Shown here: positions 7,957 to 15,103 of the stretch, piece after piece
Position numbering within the stretch: the stretch's first letter is position 1
Layout: each line of letters begins with the position of its first letter
DNA from: an uncultured Eubacteriales bacterium
Lineage (GTDB): Bacteria; Bacillota; Clostridia; Christensenellales; Aristaeellaceae
Length of the DNA stretch: 22,271 nucleotides
Direction of reading: 5' to 3'
Assembly (NCBI GenBank): GCA_900548125.1
Contig: URJN01000003.1
Span: 1 to 22,271 of the forward strand
Notes under the pieces: model-generated
What the model saw: only the letters and a program-made list of their open reading frames with translations
What the model was told of the DNA's origin: nothing
The model's database searches: none
Program-made: the position numbers and the translations under genes

Positions 7957-10230
7957 ATGGCAAAAAAGCTGGTGTCCGTCGCGGCACTCTGGCTGGCGCT
8001 TGCCGCGCTGGTGTTCATCTACACGGACAGGGACGAGTATACATGGCGTTATGAGGAAGATACGCTGGGTCAGATTCTGATTGGCGGCGAGGAAGCCGAG
8101 AGAAGCGAGCAGCACGATCAGGACGCCATGGCGAAGGAACAGCAGGCGGCGCAGGCGCGCACGGAAGCGGGGCTTTGGGGAACGGGCACATACGACGTTG
8201 AGCCGTTCCTTCCGGCGCAGGGCGAAAACGGCGGGCTGAATCTGCCGTGGGGCGATTACGATGTGACGGTTGAGTATGATTCTCCGGCTGACATGGAGCT
8301 TCGCGCCGTGAGTGCGGGGCGACAGACCTTTATCCAAAACGGGGTATGGCGTCTTGCGGCGGGAGCGGGAACGTCGGTCTGCCGCTTTACGCTGACGGAT
8401 TCAACGAGCGGACTGTTGATCGCGGGCGGCCCTGCCGAAGGCGCGGAGATTCAAAGCATCACGGTGCATAAGGCCGGCGCGGGGATATTCTCTGCCGATT
8501 TGGCGGCATACGCGGCGCTGCTCGGCGCGGTGCTGACGGTGCTGCTCGTTTTGAGCTGGGATACGAGTGCGCGGGGGCGCATGCGCAGACGGGATGCGCT
8601 GATGGTGCTTGGCGCGGCGGCGTTTTCCTGCATGCCGCTGCTCTGGGGCGGCGTGTTTGACGGACACGATATGCTGTTCCACCTGAACCGCATCGAGGGC
8701 ATCGCCAGCGGTCTGCGCTGCGGGCAATTCCCCGTGCGCATCCATGCTTCCACGCTGCTGGGCTATGGCTATGCCGCGTCGGAGTTCTATCCGGAGCTGT
8801 TCCTGTATATTCCGGCGATTCTGCGGAATATGGGCGTGTCGCTCTGCGCAAGCGTCCGCGTGTTTGAGGCGGGCATCAACCTGCTTGCCGCGCTGAGCTG
8901 CTATGTGAGCGCAAAGGCGATCTTTGACAGCCGCCGCGCGGCGGTCGGCGCAAGCGTGCTGTATACGCTGTGCGTCTATCGGCTGGTCAATCTGTATACG
9001 CGCGCGACGCTGGGCGAGAGCCTGGCGATGATCTTTTTCCCGCTCATCATCTGGTCGCTGTATGAGGTGCTTCGTCGGGACGACGGAAAGTGGCCCCTGC
9101 TGGCACTGGGCATGACGGGCGTGTGCATGAGCCATCTGCTCAGCACGCTGTTCAGTGTGCTGTTTTGCGCTATCGCGGCGGCGTTCAGCCTGCCCAAGCT
9201 GATGCGCGAAAAGCACCGCTTCCTCGCCATCCTGAAGGCGGCGGCGATCACAGTGCTTTGCTGTGTATGGTTTTATGTGCCGATGATGCAGTATTCGGGC
9301 GACGGCGTCAGCACGAGCGTCGTTCTGGATGCGCAGGAAAACGTGCTTCAGCCGGGCGGCTTCTTTGTCGCCTTCGCGGGCGATATGGACGCGGATATTC
9401 CGGAGGATTTCGCGTATACCATCGGCGTGGTTCCGGGGCTGGCTCTGCTGGTCGGCTGTGCGCTGCTGCTGGTTCGCCGCTATGCGCAGGGAAAAGCCGC
9501 GATGGACGGAAAGGACCGCGCGGCTTTGGCACTCTGTGCGCTGGGCGCGGCGGCACTGATTGGCGCGACGGATGCTTTCCCGTGGGAGCTGGTCTGCTCG
9601 CTCAGACGGCCGTTCTCGACGTTCTTTAAGCAGATTCAGTTCCCGTGGCGGCTGGTCGGCGTTGCCGTGCCGATGATGAGCATGGCGGCGGCATGGGGTT
9701 ATCTGAAGGACGACAGGCATGCCTCCGCAGGCGCGGCAGTGATTGTCGCGCTGTGCGCGGCGTGCAGCGGATATACGATGCAGTGCATGGTGCAGAGAAC
9801 GCCCGTACTGGATAAGGAGACCTTTACCGATACGCGCATCAGCCAGTTTGAATACACCTATGTCGGCACGGAAAAGACCGCGCTCAAGCCGGGCGACATC
9901 CGCGTAGGCGGGGCGGAAGGGGCATACAGCGTGTTGGAGATGACCAAGCGCGGAACGAACCTGACGGCGGTTATTGAGATGGACGGCGGAGCATATATCG
10001 AATTCCCGCTGCTGTATTATCCGGGCTATCAGGCGGCGGTGAACGGAATTCCCTGCAAGGTTGCGCGGGGGACGAACAACATGCTCCGCGTTTACGGCAC
10101 GGCGTCGGGGCAGACGGCGACGGTGGACATATCCTTTAAGCCGCCGATGGCATGGGTCGCGGCGCAGAGCGTCAGCCTGCTGGGTCTGCTGCTTCTGCTC
10201 CTTTCCCTGCGCAGGATGAAAAGAGCATGA
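7957..10230 (+). CDS. YfhO/PTPS-related polytopic membrane protein
   Basis: A 757-residue membrane protein. An N-terminal helix (about 3-22) is followed by an extracytoplasmic beta-rich segment (about 30-175), about ten membrane helices, a second beta domain (about 620-720) and a final helix with a basic end (RRMKRA). The block from HDMLFHLNRIEG through GYGYAASEFYPELFLYIPAIL to RATLGESLAMIFFPLIIW matches my memory of the 6-pyruvoyl-tetrahydropterin-synthase-related membrane family (PF10131), and the tail (YYPGYQAAVNGIPCKV) resembles YfhO, a GT-C-fold group linked to glycosylation of envelope polymers. Any transferase activity is inference. The start ATG has GGGAGG at 7943-7948. The stop codon overlaps the helicase start (ATGA), so the two share an mRNA, although no functional link is apparent. 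Confidence 0.8.
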   Translation: MAKKLVSVAALWLALAALVFIYTDRDEYTWRYEEDTLGQILIGGEEAERSEQHDQDAMAKEQQAAQARTEAGLWGTGTYDVEPFLPAQGENGGLNLPWGDYDVTVEYDSPADMELRAVSAGRQTFIQNGVWRLAAGAGTSVCRFTLTDSTSGLLIAGGPAEGAEIQSITVHKAGAGIFSADLAAYAALLGAVLTVLLVLSWDTSARGRMRRRDALMVLGAAAFSCMPLLWGGVFDGHDMLFHLNRIEGIASGLRCGQFPVRIHASTLLGYGYAASEFYPELFLYIPAILRNMGVSLCASVRVFEAGINLLAALSCYVSAKAIFDSRRAAVGASVLYTLCVYRLVNLYTRATLGESLAMIFFPLIIWSLYEVLRRDDGKWPLLALGMTGVCMSHLLSTLFSVLFCAIAAAFSLPKLMREKHRFLAILKAAAITVLCCVWFYVPMMQYSGDGVSTSVVLDAQENVLQPGGFFVAFAGDMDADIPEDFAYTIGVVPGLALLVGCALLLVRRYAQGKAAMDGKDRAALALCALGAAALIGATDAFPWELVCSLRRPFSTFFKQIQFPWRLVGVAVPMMSMAAAWGYLKDDRHASAGAAVIVALCAACSGYTMQCMVQRTPVLDKETFTDTRISQFEYTYVGTEKTALKPGDIRVGGAEGAYSVLEMTKRGTNLTAVIEMDGGAYIEFPLLYYPGYQAAVNGIPCKVARGTNNMLRVYGTASGQTATVDISFKPPMAWVAAQSVSLLGLLLLLLSLRRMKRA

Positions 10231-12503
10231 GCCTGCCCGTTGTCCGCGCAAGCGTTCGGCAGGTCGTCGAAACGACGTATCATGACAGCGACCTTTCGCC
10301 TGCGGCGGGCGCGCAGAAGCGCATGCGGGAGGGCGCGGCTGCCCATAGAGCCAGACAGAGCGAGGGTGCAAAGCGCGAAAAGGCGTATCAGGCAGAGCAG
10401 GCACTCAGCGCGGACTATGAAGCCGATACGCTGATTCTGCATGTTTCCGGTCGGGCGGACGGGCTGTTTACCCGCGAGGACGGGGTAACGGTTGTCGAGG
10501 AGATTAAGCTCGGCGCGAAGGATAACCCGCTGATTCCGGCGCACAGGGCGCAGGCGGCGATATACGGTCATATGCTCTGCGCAAGGGACGGATTGAGCGG
10601 CGTCAGGCTTCGCATCCTGTATGTCGATGAGCAGGGCGAGGGCGTCGCCTGTTACGAAGAGGACGCGGAGGAACAGACCCTTCAAGAGACATTCAGAACG
10701 CTGTGCGCCGCCGCGTGCGTTTGGGAAGAAGCGATGCTGGCGCGCAGACGGGTGCGGGATGCGTCGCTGGATGCCCTGCCTTTCCCCTACGACAGCTATC
10801 GCGCGGGACAGCGGCGGTTTGCGGCGGGCGTATATGTCGCCATCCGCGACAGAAAGCGGCTCTTTGCGCAGGCACCGACGGGCATCGGCAAGACGATGGC
10901 GGCTCTTTATCCGGCTTTGCGTGCGCTGGGCGAGGGCAAATGCAGTCGGGTGCTGTATCTGACCGCGAGAACGACGGGGCGAAAGAGCGCAGCGGATGCG
11001 CTTGCCTTTTTGCAAGGGCGGGGCGCAAAGCTGTTTGCCGTAGAAATCGCCGCGAAGGACAAGCTCTGTCCGCAGGAAAGACGGGATTGCCGAGCAGAGG
11101 TCTGCCCCTATGCGGAAGGCTTTTATGATCGCCTGCCCGATGCCGTTTCGGAAGCGTTGTCCGGCGGCGTATGGGACAGGACGCGCATCGAGGAGCTGGC
11201 GCAGAAGCATCGGCTTTGCCCGTTTGAGCTGGCACTGGAGCTGGCACAGCGGGCGGACGTCGTGGTCTGCGATTACAACTATGTCTACGACCCGTTTGTC
11301 GCCATCGACGCGCTGCTGACGGGCGGCGCAGCGCTGCTGGTGGATGAAGCGCATCAGCTTGCCCCGCGTGTACAGGAGAGCCGCTCGGCGAAGCTGAACC
11401 TGCGAGAACTGACGGAAAGCCGCAGGGAAGCCGGACAGGAGCTGGGGCGAAAGAGCCGGCTGTATCGCGCGATGACGGATGTGCTGTATGCGCTCAGGGA
11501 GCTGGCGCGAACCGAAGCGTTTGCGTCGGGCGAATTGGAAAAGCTGCCGGAAGCCCTGTGCGGTGCGATGGATGCACTGATGGATGCGGCAGGCAGTGCG
11601 CTGGAGGACGGCGCGGGTCAGACGGCGGCGCAGGCGTTTACGCTCGCGGCGGCATGGCAGTATGCCGCAAGCCATTTTGACGAGCGTTACGCGGTGCTGA
11701 CGGGCGGCGGAGAAAAGAACGCGGAGATTGAATTGTTTCTGCTCTGCGCGGCAAAGGATATTCTGGACAGGAGCAAAAAGGCGAAGGGAACGGTCTATTT
11801 TTCCGCGACGCTTGCGCCGTTTGATGCGGCAGGGCAGATGCTCGGCAGGATGGACGGCGACGCCTGCCTGATGCTGCCCTCGCCGTTTCTGCCCGAACAG
11901 CTGCAAGCACGGTGGCAAAGCATCGACCTGCGGTACGCGGCGCGGGAACAGAGTGCGCCGCGTGTCGCGGAGCTGATTCAAACGCACTTTGTGCAGAATT
12001 CGGGCAATACGCTCGTGTTTTTCCCGTCCTATGCGTATCTGGAGCAGGTTTGCGCACAGCTGGGGCAGGTGGACGGCGTGAGGATGCTCAGGGAAGCGCG
12101 GGGCATGCGGGAGGACGAAAAAAACGCGCTGTTGAGCGCGTTTCAATGCGGAGATGAGCGGGTTGCGCTGCTGTGCGTACTCGGCGGCGCGTTTTCCGAA
12201 GGCGTGGATCTGGTCGGGGAGAGGCTGAAAAACGTCATCGTGATTTCGACCGGCATGCCTCAGCCAAGCGCGCGCGTTCGGGCGATGCAGCGTTATTATG
12301 ACGCGCTGGGTGCAAACGGCTTTGACCTGTGCATGACCCTGCCGGGCATGGTTCGCGTCATTCAGGCGGCAGGGCGGCTCATTCGGAGCGAAACGGACAC
12401 CGGAACGCTGCTGCTGATTGACAGCCGATACGGGCGCAGGCGCGAGCGGGAAATCCTTTCGCAGACGCTCATCGGGCAGGCTCTTTATTCCGGAAATTCC
12501 TGA
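10227..12503 (+). CDS. XPD/DinG-family DNA helicase with N-terminal PD-(D/E)XK nuclease domain
   Basis: A 758-residue superfamily 2 iron-sulfur helicase, predicted to unwind DNA 5'-3' in repair. The N-terminus (about 1-165) looks like a RecB/AddB/Cas4-type nuclease: a Gly-Ala-Ala-Ala-His motif near residue 35, GRADG (about 75-79) and EEIK (about 92-95), which together give the His-Asp-Glu-Lys active site. Helicase motifs follow: Walker A APTGIGKT (216-223), four cysteines (281, 288, 293, 331) suited to a 4Fe-4S cluster, DYNYVYDP, DEAH (373-376) and motif VI Q713 to R720 (QAAGRLIR). No Cas4-type C-terminal cysteine trio follows the nuclease domain. The start is ATG 10227, which overlaps the previous stop; AGGAT lies about nine bases upstream. 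It differs from the DinG of staphylococci, which carries a DnaQ-type exonuclease instead. Confidence 0.88.
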   Translation: MSLPVVRASVRQVVETTYHDSDLSPAAGAQKRMREGAAAHRARQSEGAKREKAYQAEQALSADYEADTLILHVSGRADGLFTREDGVTVVEEIKLGAKDNPLIPAHRAQAAIYGHMLCARDGLSGVRLRILYVDEQGEGVACYEEDAEEQTLQETFRTLCAAACVWEEAMLARRRVRDASLDALPFPYDSYRAGQRRFAAGVYVAIRDRKRLFAQAPTGIGKTMAALYPALRALGEGKCSRVLYLTARTTGRKSAADALAFLQGRGAKLFAVEIAAKDKLCPQERRDCRAEVCPYAEGFYDRLPDAVSEALSGGVWDRTRIEELAQKHRLCPFELALELAQRADVVVCDYNYVYDPFVAIDALLTGGAALLVDEAHQLAPRVQESRSAKLNLRELTESRREAGQELGRKSRLYRAMTDVLYALRELARTEAFASGELEKLPEALCGAMDALMDAAGSALEDGAGQTAAQAFTLAAAWQYAASHFDERYAVLTGGGEKNAEIELFLLCAAKDILDRSKKAKGTVYFSATLAPFDAAGQMLGRMDGDACLMLPSPFLPEQLQARWQSIDLRYAAREQSAPRVAELIQTHFVQNSGNTLVFFPSYAYLEQVCAQLGQVDGVRMLREARGMREDEKNALLSAFQCGDERVALLCVLGGAFSEGVDLVGERLKNVIVISTGMPQPSARVRAMQRYYDALGANGFDLCMTLPGMVRVIQAAGRLIRSETDTGTLLLIDSRYGRRREREILSQTLIGQALYSGNS

Positions 12504-12688
12504 TGAAACCATGCGATATCCTCGGCGAGCGGGTCGCCGTCCTCGATTGGCGGGCGCATGGCGAGGAGCGCGGAAATCATCCTGCGGATGCCCGCTTCGC
12601 CGTGGGGAATATAGAGCAGGGCACTGTCGCTGCGCTCGACAATCAGTGCTTTGAGCAGCGCGCGCAGGCGTGTGCGGGTCGCATACAT
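12485..12688 (-). CDS. Small protein resembling the N-terminal helical segment of a macrodomain ADP-ribose hydrolase
   Basis: A 67-residue reading frame starting MYATRTRLRALL and ending HQEFPE. AAAGGAGG is placed seven bases before the ATG at 12688, the strongest argument that it is translated. The segment IRRMISALLAMRPPI, then a helix ending in WFHQEF, recalls the conserved helical start of Firmicutes zinc-dependent macrodomain protein-ADP-ribose hydrolases (an R-x-L-x-RALxNxRPP motif). No macrodomain follows: the frame stops after overlapping the helicase gene's end by 19 bases. It could be a free-standing small protein or the remnant of a longer gene. The resemblance is from memory and short, so treat the family link as tentative. 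No convincing promoter was found. Confidence 0.6.
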   Translation of the reverse strand: MYATRTRLRALLKALIVERSDSALLYIPHGEAGIRRMISALLAMRPPIEDGDPLAEDIAWFHQEFPE

Positions 12689-12758
12689 GAAAAGACCTCC
12701 TTTGAAATCGGGAAGATATGGATAAGAGTAGCATGGCTGCGGGGAAAACACAAGTTCC

Positions 12759-12787
12759 TTGATTCGTTTTTTCTGCTGTGATACAAT
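12759..12787 (+). promoter_or_regulatory. Sigma-A promoter of the capA-NYN-Ig operon
   Basis: TTGATT (12759-12764), 17-base spacer, TACAAT (12782-12787), with an extended -10 TG at 12779-12780. The predicted start near 12794 gives a leader of about 130 bases that holds two hairpins. Confidence 0.78.
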
Positions 12788-12851
12788 GAATCGGATACGG
12801 CAGAGCTGCGCTTGGCGCAGATTAGAGAAATGATATGACGATGCGGAAAGT

Positions 12852-12906
12852 CCGGAAAACTCAGGTTTCCGGCGGGGTTGGGGCAAAGCTCCAAACCCAT
12901 TCCTGA
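12852..12906 (+). promoter_or_regulatory. Structured 5' leader of capA, possible pseudoknot
   Basis: Hairpin A pairs CCGGAAA (12852-12858) with TTTCCGG (12866-12872). Its loop contains TCAGG (12861-12865), which is complementary to CCTGA at 12902-12906, beyond hairpin B (12874-12898). A pseudoknot could thus form just upstream of the GGAGG at 12917. I cannot match this to a known riboswitch class; the pairing may be chance. Confidence 0.35.
12874..12898 (+). repeat. G-rich hairpin, copy 1, upstream of capA
   Basis: GGGGTTGGGGC pairs with GCTCCAAACCC around an AAA loop (one mismatch, one GU). The core GTTGGGG-C-AAAGCTCCAA (12877-12894) matches copy 2 at 14078-14095 in 17 of 18 bases. No T-run follows, so it is not an intrinsic terminator. 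Confidence 0.7.
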
Positions 12907-12926
12907 ATCTGAAAACGGAGGAAGCA

Positions 12927-14063
12927 ATGAAAAAACTGACCCTGGCTTTCTTACTGATGATGACCTTTGCAGCGTCCGGCGTCTGCGATATGAACTACGA
13001 CCTGCAAAACCCGCATATCACCTATGAAAAAACCGAAAGCGGCATGCCGGAATTGATCGACACACTGACGGAGAATGAGCCGGAAGAACCGGCGTTCATC
13101 GTGGATGAGGTGGACAGCGATACGGCGCAGGCGACATTCCCAAAGACCTTCACCATCACCGTCGGCGGCGATACGACGCTCGGCTCGACGGATGACCTGC
13201 GCAAGAGGGACGACTGCTTTGAAAAGGTTGCGGAGGAAAAGGGCTACGGCTGGTTCTTTTCCGGGCTTGAAAGCCTGTTTGCATCGGATGACATGACGCT
13301 CATCAATTTTGAGGGCACGCTGACGGAGGAAACGACCAAGAAGGAAAAGAAGTTCAATTTTAAGGGCCCGGCGGAATACACCGACATCCTGACGCTGGGC
13401 AGCGTGGAGGCGGTCAACATCGCCAACAACCACACGCTCGACTATGGGCAGACCGGCAAAGAGGACACCGTTGCGAATCTGGAAGCGGCAGGTCTTGTCG
13501 TTTCCGGCGGCGGACAGCTGGGCATTTTTGAAAAAGACGGCGTGAAGGTCGGCATGACGGGCTACTGCTTCCCCTACAAGGATGGGAAGAAGGACATCAG
13601 CGCGGACGTTCGGGCACTGCGCGACGCGGGCTGCCAGATCGTCATTGCGTCGTTCCACTGGGGCAGCGAATATCGAGATGACTTCACGGGAGAGCAGCGC
13701 ACCATCGGGCGTGCGGCAATCAAGGCGGGCGCGGATATCGTAATCGGGCATCACCCGCACATCGTTCAGGGCATTGAAGCGTATCAGGATACCTACATTC
13801 TCTATTCGCTGGGCAATCTGGTCTTTGGCGGCAACGTCGATCCGGATGATCGGGATTCCTATGTGGCGCGGCTGACGTTTACGGTCTATGAAGATCACTG
13901 CGATGCGCCGGAAATGACCATCGTGCCCATTCGGCTGACGGAGCTTTCCAGCGGAACGGATTATCGTCCGGTCATCGCGGGAGAAGCGGACAGCGAACGG
14001 ATCTTCAAGCGCATTCTCAAGCTCTCCTCGAACATGAGCGGCTTTGTGAACGGGACTTTGTAA
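12927..14063 (+). CDS. CapA/PgsA-type secreted metallophosphatase
   Basis: A 378-residue protein of the family that includes the poly-gamma-glutamate synthesis protein CapA/PgsA, which has a calcineurin-like phosphoesterase fold. Residues 1 to about 20 form a signal peptide (MKKLTLAFLLMM); the Cys at 20 is preceded by SGV and is not a convincing lipobox. Metal-site motifs are all present: GGD (80-82), NFEG (127-130), NNHTLDYG (167-174), FHWG (243-246), GHHPH (274-278) and SLGN (294-297). GGAGG (12917-12921) precedes the ATG. No CapB, CapC or CapE genes are nearby, so a role in poly-gamma-glutamate synthesis is not supported; a general envelope phosphoesterase is more likely. It is the first gene of the operon and is flanked on both sides by the G-rich hairpins. 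Confidence 0.88.
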   Translation: MKKLTLAFLLMMTFAASGVCDMNYDLQNPHITYEKTESGMPELIDTLTENEPEEPAFIVDEVDSDTAQATFPKTFTITVGGDTTLGSTDDLRKRDDCFEKVAEEKGYGWFFSGLESLFASDDMTLINFEGTLTEETTKKEKKFNFKGPAEYTDILTLGSVEAVNIANNHTLDYGQTGKEDTVANLEAAGLVVSGGGQLGIFEKDGVKVGMTGYCFPYKDGKKDISADVRALRDAGCQIVIASFHWGSEYRDDFTGEQRTIGRAAIKAGADIVIGHHPHIVQGIEAYQDTYILYSLGNLVFGGNVDPDDRDSYVARLTFTVYEDHCDAPEMTIVPIRLTELSSGTDYRPVIAGEADSERIFKRILKLSSNMSGFVNGTL

Positions 14064-14074
14064 GAAGTGGGGAT

Positions 14075-14099
14075 TACGTTGGGGTAAAGCTCCAACGTA
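14075..14099 (+). repeat. G-rich hairpin, copy 2, between capA and the NYN gene
   Basis: TACGTTGGGG (14075-14084) pairs with the segment ending in CCAACGTA (to 14099) around a TAAAG loop region, about ten pairs. It shares 17 of 18 core bases with copy 1, lies 11 bases after the capA stop and ends just before the ribosome binding site of the next gene. No T-run follows. Confidence 0.75.
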
Positions 14100-14120
14100 C
14101 TCTAAGAAAGGATGAGTGCT

Positions 14121-15086
14121 GTGGCGTGTTTTGCGCTGTTCGTCGATTTGGAAAACTGCGGCGGTAAAAAGAGTATGCTGATGGATGTCATCGAGCGGGT
14201 CAAGATTCGCGGCGATATCCTGATTGGCAAGGTATACGGCTATACGGACAGCTATTCCGACCTGAAGGAGACGCTGCTGTCCAATACGTTTGCGGTTGTG
14301 CCGTCGCTGCGCTTTGGGCGCAATCAGAAGAACAGCATGGATATCCAGCTGGTCATTGATGCGCTCGACGTCGCCTATACCAATCCGCTGATTGACAGCT
14401 TCTGCATCGTATCCGGCGACAGCGACTATGTGCCGCTGGTCGGCAAGCTGAAGAGCATGGGCAAATTTGTGCTGGGCATCTCCCGAAGCGAGGCGGCTTC
14501 CGGCGTATTCATGAACGCATGCAGCGAATTCCAATTCCTGGAGAGTGTCGCCAGCGGCAAGGAACGCCCGGCAAGCCCTGTCGGGGAAGCACTGACACTT
14601 TCGGATGTCAACGACCTGATCGTGACCATCCTGCGGGAAAGCGACAGCGGCGAAATGCTCGCCAGCGAGGTCAAGAGCGTGCTTCTGCGCCTGCGCCCGA
14701 ACTTTTCCGAAAAGAGCGTCGGGTTTTCGACGTTTGGCAAGCTGCTGACGCGCCTTGCCCAGCAGTTCGGCGCGTTCACGGTGGAGAGCGAGCGTTACAA
14801 CCTCATCGTCACGCTCAGCCAGCCGCACGCGCCTGCGGGCGAACAAATCACGCGGGACAACTTCACGCATATCTTTGCGCGCATCCTTTCGGAATACAAG
14901 GAGGACGGCTTTGACCGCGTGAACCCCTCCATCCTCAAATCCGCCGTGCAGGCGGATTATCCGGACTTCACCGAGCGGCAGATTGGTCTGCGGCGTTTTT
15001 CGGATGTCCTGCGCGCGCTGGAGAGAGAAAAGCTGCTCAGGCTGGAAACGGACGAGAGCGGCAACATGCTGGTGCATATCCTTTGA
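14121..15086 (+). CDS. NYN-domain putative ribonuclease with two OST-HTH/LOTUS domains
   Basis: A 321-residue cytosolic protein. The NYN (PIN-like) nuclease domain covers about 1-145: FALFVDLEN with Asp9, MDIQLVIDA with Asp74, and SGDSDYVPLV with Asp100 and Asp102 provide the acidic residues that bind metal in this fold. Two winged-helix OST-HTH/LOTUS domains follow, at about 162-235 and 250-321 (each with a phenylalanine-rich FSTFGKLL or RRFSDVLRAL helix); LOTUS domains bind RNA. The start is GTG 14121, eight bases after AAAGGA; the ATG at 14112 overlaps that site and is too close to use it. The resulting start (VACFALFVD) is where I recall the family beginning. It is the middle gene of the capA operon. 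RNA cleavage is predicted; the target is unknown. Confidence 0.85.
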   Translation: MACFALFVDLENCGGKKSMLMDVIERVKIRGDILIGKVYGYTDSYSDLKETLLSNTFAVVPSLRFGRNQKNSMDIQLVIDALDVAYTNPLIDSFCIVSGDSDYVPLVGKLKSMGKFVLGISRSEAASGVFMNACSEFQFLESVASGKERPASPVGEALTLSDVNDLIVTILRESDSGEMLASEVKSVLLRLRPNFSEKSVGFSTFGKLLTRLAQQFGAFTVESERYNLIVTLSQPHAPAGEQITRDNFTHIFARILSEYKEDGFDRVNPSILKSAVQADYPDFTERQIGLRRFSDVLRALEREKLLRLETDESGNMLVHIL

Positions 15087-15103
15087 AACTGCGGAGAGAA
15101 CAG

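Noticed and set aside
12841..12926. c-di-GMP-I (GEMM) riboswitch, suggested by GCAAAGCTCC
   Set aside because: The match is only to a short loop; the tetraloop-receptor, second stem and conserved junction bases are absent.
12927..12990. Lipoprotein signal in the CapA-type protein
   Set aside because: Cys20 is preceded by Ser-Gly-Val, which does not fit a lipobox.
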